64,000 bases of DNA from Marinobacter xestospongiae. GTDB taxonomy: Bacteria; Pseudomonadota; Gammaproteobacteria; Pseudomonadales; Oleiphilaceae. Both the position numbers and the translations under genes were made by a program. The notes under the pieces were generated by a model, which did no database searches, was not told the DNA's origin, and saw nothing but the letters and a program-made list of their open reading frames with translations. Of this stretch, positions 9,801-21,316 are shown piece by piece. Each line of letters opens with the position of its first letter. The first letter of the stretch is position 1. The stretch lies in NCBI RefSeq assembly GCF_023156385.1, contig NZ_JAKZAK010000030.1, forward strand, positions 1 through 64,000. The letters run 5' to 3'.

Positions 9801-9877
9801 GGGGAATCCAGCAGCCCGGTGGCACCGAGGGAACGCAACCGTTCAGTCTCGTTTTCAGGTATCTCTGGCGCTCTCAA
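6851..9877 (-). CDS. Multi-GAF/PAS sensor histidine kinase
   Basis: The 1008-residue soluble sensor kinase contains, in order, a GAF domain at about 22-165, a second GAF near 175-320, a third near 340-490, two PAS domains starting near 515 and 645 (each followed by a PAC segment), a HisKA domain with the phospho-His in STVSHELRTPLTAI at about 773, and a HATPase with NLLSNAIKFS near 892 and a GTGLGL box. It lacks transmembrane helices, so it probably senses a cytoplasmic cue. The TTG start has AAGGAG at good distance. It overlaps the response regulator gene downstream, and a 57-base gap separates it from the HDOD gene upstream. Confidence 0.9.
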   Translation of the reverse strand: MRAPEIPENETERLRSLGATGLLDSPAEERFDRLTRVAQRLFGVEIALVSLVDADRQWFKSRQGLDALETPRSVSFCGHAILNEDILVVENAAHDSRFHDNPLVCGSPNIRFYAGAPLHSADGFRLGTLCIIDSQPRTLSAHDRRLLRDLADSIEAEIGQSQQKSYYRTLEALSAIHNDTRRDPIDCLREGLRLGCDYLKLPFGIISQIEGDRYTVLAHASPPDTLHDGQAFDLNDTYCSLTLDASETLAIENMGQSQYASHPCYREFGLESYLGTALVVAGQPYGTLNFSSPSPREPTGFNHYDFRFMELLSGWTTAVLERWQVDQTLSRLRAIELAVARAQASFINRPDNPQAFTELLDEILRFTDSAFGFIGEILKSPEGQPYLKTDTITNIAWDEASRAFYRDNINEGLEFHNLDTLFGQVMTTGQPVLANDLPNDSRGSGVPHGHPPIHTFMGLPIYHGSQLVGMLGLANREQGYDRTLERELGPLLRTIGQLREATRVQRSQRESERRLEMVIGATDTGIWEWNVQTDALTLNERWAEIIGYRLEELSPLSVETWRRLLHEDDLEKAEIKLRRHFAGASDYYDATFRMRHQDGHWVWVHARGRVMAHDIHGDPLIMAGTHTDISAQKAAELRLKESEARLRALFELSPVGIALNDFDTGQFIQVNDALLASAGYGRLEFLSLSYWDVTPKDYADQEAVQLERLENRGHYGPYEKEFVHRNGHRYPVMLHGTLLTDASGRKLIWSIVEDITERKRLTQMQREFVSTVSHELRTPLTAITAALSMVGKGVAGALPEKAQDMVSLALRNSERLSELINDILDMEKLAAGKMPFELERCDLLPLLKQVLDDTRSYADRFQVQCLLEAADTRLQVRADPRRLIQVMTNLLSNAIKFSHTDGAVRVLVEPSGERVRVRVEDRGRGVPAAFRDRLFSAFAQADSSDSRQSGGTGLGLVISQQLMEGMHGDIGFEDTPGGGATFYIELPLLGSERDPGADTLRDEESDHG

Positions 9878-9934
9878 TCACCTTCTCCTTCCCGCCTGTT
9901 CGTGGTCGTCTCGTGGCAGTCCTCACCGACTATC

Positions 9935-11098
9935 TCACTCCGGCCCAGGCTCGTGGTCGGCGGTATCGGCGAAATCACTCGGGTCCAGGCCAGCGAAACG
10001 CAGTAGACGCTGACATTCCGGTTCCGCCACCCGGCCCTGGGCAACCAGGGCCGCGGCACGCATGGCAATCCGGTCCTGTTTGGCGCCGCCCCGGGGCAGG
10101 AAATAGATCGCGCCAATCAGCTCCCTCAACTCCAGTGGCAGCCGCCACTGCACCTTGAGGCGATTGCCACAAGGCTGGGACCAGTCCTTCAGGGCCTGGT
10201 CAATCCGCTCATCGGTTAGGCTGCCGCCACCGGCCAGATACTGCTGCAACACACTAAGCACCACCAGCTCGCCGGCCCGGCTCAACAGGCCTGCGGTAAA
10301 GGCTTCGTTCGCTGGTAGTCGCAGCTGGCGAAACATTGACTGGGCGTAGTGGGCAACGTCTTCGCTCTGATGCTGAAAGGCTTCAGCACGTTCCCGCAAG
10401 CCGGCGTCGCTGAGAGCATGGGTATTGTCCAGCGCCAGCCCCAGGGCAATGTCCAGGGACATTCGCGTACCCACCAGCCGGATCGCCTCCGACAAGGTCG
10501 ACACCGGCTCGCCGGACCGTCGAAAAGAGTTGCGATTAGCCACATCCAGCAACCGGGTGGTGAGACCGGTTTCATCCCGCCAGCGCTCCGCCAGTTGGTT
10601 GGCATCCAGGGGCTCGGCTCGATCCATCAGGTCCAGAACGTCCGCCGGCGCCAGGGTCGTGGGCAGCTGAAAGTGGACCTCGCAGGCGGCCTTGAGCATG
10701 GCTTCCAGGTCACCGTGATCGCCATCGTCGTCCTGCTCGGGGGGCAGGATGGTTTTCAGCCGGTCCCGGACCATCTCCACGCTGAAGGGTTTGGAGACAA
10801 ACCCGCTGATACCATGATGAGCCGCTGCCAGTACCGATTCGCGGTCACTGCGGCCGGAAATCATCAGCACCGCCACTTCGCGATCGTCCTTACGGATCTG
10901 TCGCACCAGCTCCAGCCCGGAGCCGTCCGGCAGGTTCCAGTCGCAGATCACCAACTGGTAGCGACCGGGCAGCCACTTGTTGCCTGCCTCTGCCACCGAG
11001 GTCACGATGTCGGCAGACAGCCGCGGGTAGATCCCCGCCAGGATGGTTTCCAGCAGCTCCGCCATCAACAGGTCATCCTCGAGGATCAGGGTATTCAT
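9935..11098 (-). CDS. Response regulator with HDOD output domain
   Basis: The 387-residue protein has a receiver domain at 1-120, with LEDD at 6-9, the acceptor Asp53 in LVICDWNLPDGSG and the Lys of GFVSKPFS near 103, followed by an HDOD-type helical domain at about 140-345. HDOD domains are HD-related but usually lack metal ligands and act as signalling scaffolds. Its ATG overlaps the stop of the cyclase gene by one base, so the two are co-translated. The role is probably to relay phosphorylation into c-di-GMP-related output; this is inferred from context. Confidence 0.85.
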   Translation of the reverse strand: MNTLILEDDLLMAELLETILAGIYPRLSADIVTSVAEAGNKWLPGRYQLVICDWNLPDGSGLELVRQIRKDDREVAVLMISGRSDRESVLAAAHHGISGFVSKPFSVEMVRDRLKTILPPEQDDDGDHGDLEAMLKAACEVHFQLPTTLAPADVLDLMDRAEPLDANQLAERWRDETGLTTRLLDVANRNSFRRSGEPVSTLSEAIRLVGTRMSLDIALGLALDNTHALSDAGLRERAEAFQHQSEDVAHYAQSMFRQLRLPANEAFTAGLLSRAGELVVLSVLQQYLAGGGSLTDERIDQALKDWSQPCGNRLKVQWRLPLELRELIGAIYFLPRGGAKQDRIAMRAAALVAQGRVAEPECQRLLRFAGLDPSDFADTADHEPGPE

Positions 11099-12801
11099 CA
11101 GGCTCCGGTCTCCTGGTCATCACGGTGGTTGGGGTCCTGGGACTGATACAGCGTCACCCCATTGCGACCGGCTCGCTTGCGCTGGTAGAGCGCTTCGTCA
11201 GCGGCGTTGAGCGCGGCCTCGGCGGAGGCAAAGTTCCGCAGGCTGGCCACGCCGGCGCTGAGAGTCACCTGAAATTCCTCGCCATCACCGGCAAACACCA
11301 GACCGGCGAACTGGCCACAGACGTCCTGGAGGATTTCCTCCGCCACCTCGGCACTGCAGTCCGGCAGGATCACCACAAACTCTTCGCCACCGTAACGGCC
11401 AATAATGTCGGTCTTACGCAGCCGGTGACGCAACAGGTTGGCAAGGGCGCGGATCACCACATCGCCGACGGCGTGACCATGGCTGTCGTTAACCCGCTTG
11501 AAATGGTCCAGATCGAGCATGGCCACCTGGGCCGCCAGGCCATAGCGGCGACAGCGATCAAACTCCTTCGCCAGCTCCTGCTTCACTAGGGAGTGTTTAA
11601 GCAGGCCCGTGAGGCTGTCCAGAGACGCCAGTTTGGAGAGCTGGCGGGCACGAACACAGCGGGCCTTGACCTCCTTCACCAGGCGGTGGTCACGAATCGG
11701 CTTCTCGATAAAGTCGTCCGCCCCTTCGGCGATGGCGGAAATCTGCTCGTCCCGGTCCTGCTCGCTGGACAGATAGATGATGGGCAGCCCCAGCCACTCC
11801 GGCTGGAAGCGGATCATCCGCGCCAGGTTGATGCCGGAATAGTCCCCCATGTGGATATCCATCAGCACGATGTCGGGTCGGTACTCCGACAACCGGCGGA
11901 TGACGTCGGGGGGGTGGGTGACGGTCACCACTTCCAGGCCGCCGGCCTCCAGTACCAGCCGGTAGTGCTCCACCAGCTGGTCGTCGTCATCGACGATCAG
12001 CACCTTGCCGCCCTGGCGCTCTTCGCGCTCCTCATTGAGCTGCTGGATGCGATCCGCCAGCGCGGGAATATCCACCGGCACGGTGAAGAAACCGCCGGCG
12101 CCGGCATCCGCCACCCGGTAGCGGACATCAAAGGATTCGTCATGGGCCACAAAAACCAGCGGCAGGTCGCTGTGGCGTTCCAGTTCCGCCACCACCCCAT
12201 GCACCGCGTCCAGCAGATCCGCGTCGGCCACCAACGCCGCCAGATTCTCGCCGGTACTGGCATGATCACGGCGGTAGCCATCCGGACTGTCAAACACCGC
12301 CACCCGGTAGCCATAGCGTGACAGCCCCTGTTCAAGCTCCCGACGTACTTCGTCGTTGGCGCTAATCAGGTCCACCCGCTGCAGGGCGCCGTCCTCCGGC
12401 TCGGCCACCGCCCGCTGCAACAGCGGAATGGCGCAATCGCCGGCGTCGGCCTTGAGCAGGTCCGGCAGGCTGTCCAGGCGCTGGTAGAAATCCTCATCCA
12501 GCACCGTGGCGAGCAATCCGGACAGGTCGTCCGAATCCATCTCCACCACCTGCTTGAGGGTCTCCTCCAGCTTGCGGGCCTGACTGCCCAGGGCCTGGAA
12601 ACCAAAGGTGCCCGCCGAGCCGGCCAGCCGATGCAGCCATTCATACCCCTGCTTGAGGGTCCGGATGCCGGCGGCATTGCCCTCCACCGCGTGCAGTTTG
12701 GCCACATTGTCGTCCAGTTCCACCACCACCCGGGCGACGAACTGGGCCTTCAGCGCCTCCAGTTTGTTGACGACGTCCTGGTACCCGCCACTCGGCATCA
12801 A
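11098..12801 (-). CDS. Hpt-REC-GGDEF diguanylate cyclase
   Basis: The 567-residue protein begins with a histidine phosphotransfer domain, phospho-His57 in WLHRLAGSAGTFGF. A degenerate receiver-like region follows at about 140-255, then a full receiver at about 267-385 with DDDD, the acceptor Asp near 310 in DIVLMDIHMGD and the Lys in DFIEKPI. A GGDEF domain has the active-site GGEEF near 472. The inhibitory I-site RKTD lies five residues before GGEEF, so product feedback is expected. An Hpt and a receiver on one cyclase imply that c-di-GMP synthesis is driven by a phosphorelay. It is the first gene of the signalling operon. Confidence 0.9.
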   Translation of the reverse strand: MMPSGGYQDVVNKLEALKAQFVARVVVELDDNVAKLHAVEGNAAGIRTLKQGYEWLHRLAGSAGTFGFQALGSQARKLEETLKQVVEMDSDDLSGLLATVLDEDFYQRLDSLPDLLKADAGDCAIPLLQRAVAEPEDGALQRVDLISANDEVRRELEQGLSRYGYRVAVFDSPDGYRRDHASTGENLAALVADADLLDAVHGVVAELERHSDLPLVFVAHDESFDVRYRVADAGAGGFFTVPVDIPALADRIQQLNEEREERQGGKVLIVDDDDQLVEHYRLVLEAGGLEVVTVTHPPDVIRRLSEYRPDIVLMDIHMGDYSGINLARMIRFQPEWLGLPIIYLSSEQDRDEQISAIAEGADDFIEKPIRDHRLVKEVKARCVRARQLSKLASLDSLTGLLKHSLVKQELAKEFDRCRRYGLAAQVAMLDLDHFKRVNDSHGHAVGDVVIRALANLLRHRLRKTDIIGRYGGEEFVVILPDCSAEVAEEILQDVCGQFAGLVFAGDGEEFQVTLSAGVASLRNFASAEAALNAADEALYQRKRAGRNGVTLYQSQDPNHRDDQETGA

Positions 12802-12837
12802 ATCCCCTTAACCACTGGTCTTGAGTTGGCAAACGCT

Positions 12838-12863
12838 GCCCGATCCACTCCGCTGGATCGGGC
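12838..12863. other. 10-bp perfect inverted repeat upstream of the cyclase operon
   Basis: GCCCGATCCA and TGGATCGGGC pair perfectly around the 6-base loop CTCCGC. It lies between the acnA stop and the start of the cyclase operon. No T tract follows on either strand, so it may be an operator, an RNA hairpin in the operon leader, or a weak acnA terminator. Confidence 0.5.
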
Positions 12864-12919
12864 CGGTCTCTGGCCAAACTATAGCGTGCCTGCCGGGTGG
12901 TGACGACCGCACTTAAGGC

Positions 12920-15679
<2,760 letters not shown>

Positions 15680-15727
15680 GGTGCACATCCTCCGTATCTG
15701 GTCGGGGTCGGGTTCAACCATGTTCCT

Positions 15728-15756
15728 ACTATTGGGACGGCCGCGCGCCAGGTCAA
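15728..15756 (-). promoter_or_regulatory. Predicted sigma-70 promoter of acnA
   Basis: On the minus strand TTGACC (15751-15756) and AATAGT (15728-15733) are separated by 17 bases. The predicted transcript would start near 15721, about 40 bases before the acnA ATG. Confidence 0.5.
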
Positions 15757-15851
15757 AGTCACCGGGCTTATAGCCACCATAGCCGCGCTGAATGGGCCGG
15801 CGTCGCGACGCGCCGCAGCGCCGATGAGTCCAGGGTACTTCTGACTAACCC

Positions 15852-17762
15852 TTAGAGCTTGAAGGCCTGCATCTTCGCCGCCAGCTCATCCGCCAATCGG
15901 CGCAGATCGTCCACTTCCCGGTGACAGGCTGCCATGTCGTCGCTGGAACGGCCGCTCAGCTCGGAGATATTCTGGACGTTGCGGCTGATCTCTGCGGTAA
16001 CCGAACTCTGTTCCTCGGTTGCCGCCGCCACCTGCTGGCTCATGCCCACGATCTGTTCGACGCTGTCGCCAATCTGGTCCAGGGCCTCGCCCATGCGCTC
16101 GGAGGTGGCCACCGTCTCGCCAGTGGCCTGCTCCCCCGCCGCCATCGCCGACACCGCGCGACTGGAGCCGCTCTGCAGGCGCTCAATGATGGCGCGGATC
16201 TCCTGGGTTGAACTCTGGGTTTTCTGGGCCAGACCACGCACCTCATCGGCCACCACCGAGAAACCACGACCGTGCTCTCCGGCGCGGGCCGCTTCGATGG
16301 CGGCGTTCAGTGCCAACAGGTTGGTCTGGTCGGAAATGTCATTGATGACGTCGATCACCCGCCCAATGTCCTCCACCTCGGTGGCGAGCTGCTGGATGGC
16401 GGTGGCGGAATCGCGGATGTCCCCGGCCATTCCGCTGACCTGGGCCACCGAACTGGCCATGTCACTGCGGATGGCGCCGGCATGCTGGCCCATGGCCTCC
16501 AGTTGGGCGGCGGTATCGTTGGCGTTACGGGCAATCTCCTGCACCGTGGTTTCCATCTCATAGACCGCTGTCGCCACCGACTCGGTCAGCCGGCTCTGCT
16601 CTCCGGCCCGGGTGCTGTTGGCGGCGATCACCTCGGAAATCTGCTCGACAAACGCCTGCAACCGGTGGGCGGTCTCCAGCAACGCCAGGATCATCTCGTG
16701 CTGGGAACCGACAAAACTGTTGAAACCTTCGGCCAGTTCCCCCAGCTCGTCCTCGCTGTCCACGTCAAGGCGCTGGGTAAGATCACCCCCGCCCTTGCCG
16801 ATGTCCTTGAGCGCCCGGGTGACCCGGGTCAACGGCTGGGTCATCTTGGTAGCCACCAGCGCCACCAGCCCCAGGAACACCGCAGCCACCAAGCCCCCGG
16901 CCACCAGTGCCAGGGTGGTGGCCTCAGCCAGGGCACCATAGATTTCTGCCGATGGCACTTCCACCACAACCCGCCAGTCCCCCAGGTTCAGGGGCTGACT
17001 GGCGGCAATGAAATCGTCACCGTCACGCTGGAACTCCACCAGGGTGTAACGGTCCTGGCCGGTGATCTCGGCGGCGGCCGCTGCCGGCATCATGTTTTTC
17101 AACTGGCCACCGGTGCGGGCCAGTTGCGGATGGATGTTGACCTGTCCTGACGCCGACACCAGGTAGACAATGCCGGAGTCGCCAAAACGGAACTCGCGGA
17201 TTCGCTCGGCCATGCGCTGCAGGCCAATCCCAATTCCGGTGACCGCCAGCGCTTCCCCCCGGTCCGCCATGCGAACGTTGATGAACAGGGTGGGCTTGCC
17301 ACTGGCCTTGTCCACATCCAGCGCCAGCGCCAGATCCCGGCCACTGTTGAGGAAGCCGTAGAACCAGTCATCCTGGCCCCGACGAACGGTGCGTTCGATG
17401 CCATCCTGGGTGTAGTAGCGGTTGCTGGCCGCGGAGACAAAGTGCGCCGAGTCCGCACCAACACGCTGGCGAACCCGCTCCAGAAAACGGCTGACCGGGT
17501 CCAGCTGGGTGGCGGCCTCGCCCTGGCGAATCCAATCGTGCAGGAAGGCATTGTCGGCGATCATCTGGGAAGCGGTGATGGCCGGTTGCATGTCCCGTTC
17601 CACCGAGTTGGCGATGGCTTCAACGCTGGACGGCAGCGCCGAGCGCAACAAATAGCGGTCCAGCACACCGTTCATCTGCCAGATGTTCAGTGCGATCAGG
17701 GTCGCGGCGCTGATCAGCAGCGCGGCGCCCATACCAACGATCAATTTCAGGCGAATACTCAT
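15852..17762 (-). CDS. Methyl-accepting chemotaxis protein
   Basis: The 636-residue chemoreceptor has an N-terminal membrane anchor at about 8-28, a periplasmic Cache-like sensor at about 35-280, a second membrane segment near 285-310, a HAMP domain, and a long cytoplasmic coiled coil. The signalling tip is recognisable in GFSVVADEVRGLAQKTQSST. The ligand is unknown. No che genes are nearby, so it feeds into a chemosensory array encoded elsewhere. It is a single gene with about 115 bases to the ABC exporter gene. Confidence 0.92.
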   Translation of the reverse strand: MSIRLKLIVGMGAALLISAATLIALNIWQMNGVLDRYLLRSALPSSVEAIANSVERDMQPAITASQMIADNAFLHDWIRQGEAATQLDPVSRFLERVRQRVGADSAHFVSAASNRYYTQDGIERTVRRGQDDWFYGFLNSGRDLALALDVDKASGKPTLFINVRMADRGEALAVTGIGIGLQRMAERIREFRFGDSGIVYLVSASGQVNIHPQLARTGGQLKNMMPAAAAAEITGQDRYTLVEFQRDGDDFIAASQPLNLGDWRVVVEVPSAEIYGALAEATTLALVAGGLVAAVFLGLVALVATKMTQPLTRVTRALKDIGKGGGDLTQRLDVDSEDELGELAEGFNSFVGSQHEMILALLETAHRLQAFVEQISEVIAANSTRAGEQSRLTESVATAVYEMETTVQEIARNANDTAAQLEAMGQHAGAIRSDMASSVAQVSGMAGDIRDSATAIQQLATEVEDIGRVIDVINDISDQTNLLALNAAIEAARAGEHGRGFSVVADEVRGLAQKTQSSTQEIRAIIERLQSGSSRAVSAMAAGEQATGETVATSERMGEALDQIGDSVEQIVGMSQQVAAATEEQSSVTAEISRNVQNISELSGRSSDDMAACHREVDDLRRLADELAAKMQAFKL

Positions 17763-17877
17763 AACGGCTTGGCGGGCTCCTGGAATACGGCAAGGAAAGG
17801 GATGTCCCGGTCAGTATAGTCAGGCTTGGCGCGCTGGCACTGACCGGGGTCAGGAGGGATGGCAGAAAACCCGGTGT

Positions 17878-19722
17878 TCAGTGCTGACGATCACCGTACA
17901 GCTGGGCATACAGGCCCTGGCGGGCGATCAGTTCGTCGTGATGACCCTCTTCGATGATCTGGCCATCCTCAAACACATAAGCCCGGTCCGCCTGCTTCAC
18001 CGCGCTGAGCCGGTGGGCGATGATCAGCGTGGTGCGCTGGCTGAGGAAAGCCGACAGCGCCTGATGAAGCTGGAACTCGGTTTCCGCATCCAGTGCCGAG
18101 GTCGCCTCATCGAGGATCACAATGGACGGGTCCGACAACACCATGCGGGCTATGGCCAAACGCTGGCGCTGGCCACCGGACAGGCGCACGCCCTGGCGCC
18201 CCACCAGGGTGTCCAGCTGCTCCGGCATCGCTGCTACGGTGTCGGCAAGCTGGGCGATCTCCAGCGCCTGCCACAGCGCTTCATCCGGTCGCTCCCGCCC
18301 CAGCGTCAGGTTCTGGCGGATGCTGTCGTTGAACAGGGCCGGATGCTGCAGCACTGTGGCCACGTGCTCCCGCAGGCAGTCCAGTCCGACCCGCTGAACC
18401 GGCACACCATCGATCAGCACCTCGCCGCGATCGGGGGTGTACATACCCAGGATCACCTGCACCAGGGTCGACTTGCCGCCGCCACTGGCGCCGACCACCG
18501 CCACCTTTTCCCCCCGCGCCAGATGCAGATCGATGCCCCGCAGGACCGGTTCACCGTCGCCGTAGTGGAAGTGCACATCCCGCAACGTCAGGCTGACGGT
18601 GTGACGATCACGGAAAGGGTTTTCCAGCGCCGGGTAGCGGGGTTCCTGTTTCAGTGCCAGCAGCCGGTTGATGCGGCCCAGGGCGGCATTGGCGGCGTAG
18701 AAGGCGTACTGCATGTTGAGGATTTCCTGCACCGGCGTGAGCATGAACCAGAGATAGCCAAAGATCGCGAACATCATGCCGATGCTGAGATCACTCAGCA
18801 GCACCGTCACCATCGCCGCGGCGCGGAATACGTCGACGCCAAACTGGAACAGGGCAAAGCTGGCCCGGGCGGCGGCGTCGCTGCGCCATTCGAACTGGAT
18901 GGCGTGGTCCCGTACGGTGCGGGCCCGGCCCACCAGCTGGCGCAGGTAATGGGGCTCGCGGTTGGCCGCCCGCAACTGGTGGATGGCATCGAGGGTTTCC
19001 GTGAGTGCCCCCTGGAACACCTCATAGGCCTGGTTCTCCTCCCGCTTCAGTTCCTTGACCCGCTTGCCGATGCGCATGGTGGCGAAGATCACCAGCGGGT
19101 TGAACAGCAGGATCAGCAGCGCCAGTTGCCAGTGTACCCACAGCAGGATGGTGGCGGTGGCCACCACCGTCAGGCTGGCCACCAGGAAGCGGCTGATGGT
19201 GGTACCGAGGAACTTGTCGACGGTGTCCAGATCGGTAACGAAATGACTGCTGACCGCCCCCGAGCCCAGGGTCTCGTACTCTGCCATCGACACCCGTTGC
19301 AGCCGCCCCAGCAACTGGGAGCGGATACGGAACACCACATCCTTGGAGATCTTGGAGAACTCCCGCGACTGCAGCACGTTGAAACTCAGCGCCAGTAGCC
19401 GCAGCAGCAACGCCGCCACCACCATCATTGCGATGTAGGCCACGGGCTGCTGCCATGCTGTCGGCAGCAGGGTATCCATGGCCGGCAGCACCGGCCCGCT
19501 CTCCTCCAGCAGCACCTCGTCCACCAACACCGGCAACAGCAGCGGAATGGGAACACTCACCATGGTGGCCAGAATCGCCAGCAGGTTAGCCCGCACCAGC
19601 CGGCCCCGATGCCGTAACGCCAGCCGGGCAATGCCACGCCAGTCGTAGCCTTGGGGGGCGTTACCGGCGGCCTGATCGGTGGCCGTCACGGCCTGGAGTG
19701 CAACGTCGTTTGAGTTCTTCAA
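17878..19722 (-). CDS. MsbA-like ABC exporter, fused permease and ATPase
   Basis: The 614-residue half-transporter has six transmembrane helices in residues 20-330 and a nucleotide-binding domain with Walker A GASGGGKST near 410, the signature LSGGQRQRLAIARM near 513, Walker B SIVILDEATSALD and the H-loop IIAHRLSAV. It should work as a homodimer exporting a lipid or drug; the substrate is not predictable. The start is taken as the TTG at 19722 because CAGGAGGAAGG precedes it and upstream codons look non-coding. A zinc-finger membrane protein gene is divergent from it. Confidence 0.88.
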   Translation of the reverse strand: MKNSNDVALQAVTATDQAAGNAPQGYDWRGIARLALRHRGRLVRANLLAILATMVSVPIPLLLPVLVDEVLLEESGPVLPAMDTLLPTAWQQPVAYIAMMVVAALLLRLLALSFNVLQSREFSKISKDVVFRIRSQLLGRLQRVSMAEYETLGSGAVSSHFVTDLDTVDKFLGTTISRFLVASLTVVATATILLWVHWQLALLILLFNPLVIFATMRIGKRVKELKREENQAYEVFQGALTETLDAIHQLRAANREPHYLRQLVGRARTVRDHAIQFEWRSDAAARASFALFQFGVDVFRAAAMVTVLLSDLSIGMMFAIFGYLWFMLTPVQEILNMQYAFYAANAALGRINRLLALKQEPRYPALENPFRDRHTVSLTLRDVHFHYGDGEPVLRGIDLHLARGEKVAVVGASGGGKSTLVQVILGMYTPDRGEVLIDGVPVQRVGLDCLREHVATVLQHPALFNDSIRQNLTLGRERPDEALWQALEIAQLADTVAAMPEQLDTLVGRQGVRLSGGQRQRLAIARMVLSDPSIVILDEATSALDAETEFQLHQALSAFLSQRTTLIIAHRLSAVKQADRAYVFEDGQIIEEGHHDELIARQGLYAQLYGDRQH

Positions 19723-19852
19723 CCTTCCTCCTGACAGCCCATGGTCACCTCGGGCCGGATTTTGTGGGTCTGGCAGTGGAGCACAACCCGCGCTTCTGCG
19801 ATCATGGCGAGCGGAACCTACCCCTTTTGACGACAGGACGCGCACCCGTACC

Positions 19853-21307
19853 GTGAAACACGACTGCCATTACCATCCCGGCGCCCCCGCCAAGTGGCAC
19901 TGCGGCGACTGCCAGATCCACTACTGTAACCGCTGCATGCCCGATGCCGACAGCAAGAAACAGCATGGGCTGTGTCCCCGCTGCAATCGCAGCATGCGTT
20001 ACCTGGGCGCGGCCACCGCGGTGGAGCCGTTCTGGAACCGGCTGGGGGCCTTTTTCCGCTACCCCTTCCACTTCGATCCCCTGCTGGTGATCGCCATCTG
20101 CACGCTGGTGCCGCTGATGCTGTCCGCCAGCCTGGTGGGGCTAATTGTCAGCCTGGTGCTGTTCGTGGCGCTTCTGAAGTACACCTACACGGTGATCAAC
20201 CACACCGCCGAGGGCCACATGAAACCGCCACCACTGGCGGTGGCCTTCACCGGTGACGGTTTTGGCATCGTGTTCCTCCAGTTGCTGGTGTTTGTGCTGT
20301 TCGGGGGCCTGGTGGCCGCCGCCGGCATGCTGGCGGGCCCGATTCTGGGACTGTTCGCCCTGGCCCTGGTGGTGCTCGCCATTCCCGCCAGCATCATGGT
20401 GCTGGCCATGGAACAGTCGGTGGGAGCGGCGGTCAACCCGCTCAACCTGGCGGCGCTGATTTCCCGCATCGGCTGGCCCTACTTCCTGCTGTACGGCTAC
20501 CTGATCCTGCTGACCCTGGCGTCGGGCGCGGCCCAGGACTTTGCCGTAACCCATTTCGCGCCCTGGCTGGCGATGCCGCTGTCCGGTTTTCTTAACAGTA
20601 CCTTTACCCTGATCCTGTTCCATATGCTGGGCTACCTGCTGTTCCAGTACCAGGAGGAACTGGGGTTCGCCAGCGACCTGCAGGACGACCAGGATCAGAG
20701 TGCCGACAACCACCGCGACCGCAGCCAGCGGCTGGATGCCGACATCGACATGGACCTCAAGGACGGCCGTTACGACCGGGTCCAGGGCAATCTCAAAGAG
20801 GCCCTCAAGCGCAACCCCCAGGACCCCAAGCGCCTGGAACAGTTCTACCGGCTGCTCTGTGCCCGTCAGGACGACGCGGAGCTGTACCGCTACCACGGCC
20901 GCCTGCTGGGCTGGCTCGCCGACCGCAACGACGGCGCCGGCCTGGTCGACATGCTGGACGCCCTGGAGCGGGTCGAGCCCGGCTTTCGCATCGACGACCC
21001 GGTGCTCGCGGTCCGCTGCAGCCGCAGTCTGTACCAGCACGGCAGCTACCGCCGCGCGCTCAAGCAGCTGCTGGATTTCCACAAGCGCTTCCCGGACAGT
21101 GACCAGCTGGCCACAGCCTACATCCTCGCCGCGCAGGTACTGGCCAACGGCCTCAAGCAGTGGGAAAAGGCCAGCGCCTTCCTGGGATTCGTCAAAAAAC
21201 AGTGTGGGGATCACCCCCAGGCCGCTGGGCTGGACAGCTACTTGGAACAGGCCGCCCGCCGCGAGCCCCTGAAAGGCCCGAAAGCGAGCTTTACCGTCGA
21301 CGGCTAA
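19853..21307 (+). CDS. B-box-like zinc-finger membrane protein with C-terminal helical repeats
   Basis: The 484-residue protein starts with a Cys/His-rich module of about 45 residues (CHYH, HCGDC, CNRC, CPRC) resembling a B-box zinc finger. Five or six hydrophobic segments follow at about 75-270, then an acidic linker, then a soluble alpha-helical region at about 290-470 that looks TPR-like (YDRVQGNLKEALKRNPQDP). The GTG at 19853 is preferred because the finger begins right after it; the ribosome binding site is weak. The stop is 9 bases from the convergent rhomboid protease stop. A role in membrane protein handling is a guess from architecture. Confidence 0.7.
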   Translation: MKHDCHYHPGAPAKWHCGDCQIHYCNRCMPDADSKKQHGLCPRCNRSMRYLGAATAVEPFWNRLGAFFRYPFHFDPLLVIAICTLVPLMLSASLVGLIVSLVLFVALLKYTYTVINHTAEGHMKPPPLAVAFTGDGFGIVFLQLLVFVLFGGLVAAAGMLAGPILGLFALALVVLAIPASIMVLAMEQSVGAAVNPLNLAALISRIGWPYFLLYGYLILLTLASGAAQDFAVTHFAPWLAMPLSGFLNSTFTLILFHMLGYLLFQYQEELGFASDLQDDQDQSADNHRDRSQRLDADIDMDLKDGRYDRVQGNLKEALKRNPQDPKRLEQFYRLLCARQDDAELYRYHGRLLGWLADRNDGAGLVDMLDALERVEPGFRIDDPVLAVRCSRSLYQHGSYRRALKQLLDFHKRFPDSDQLATAYILAAQVLANGLKQWEKASAFLGFVKKQCGDHPQAAGLDSYLEQAARREPLKGPKASFTVDG

Positions 21308-21316
21308 GGAGCCGGC

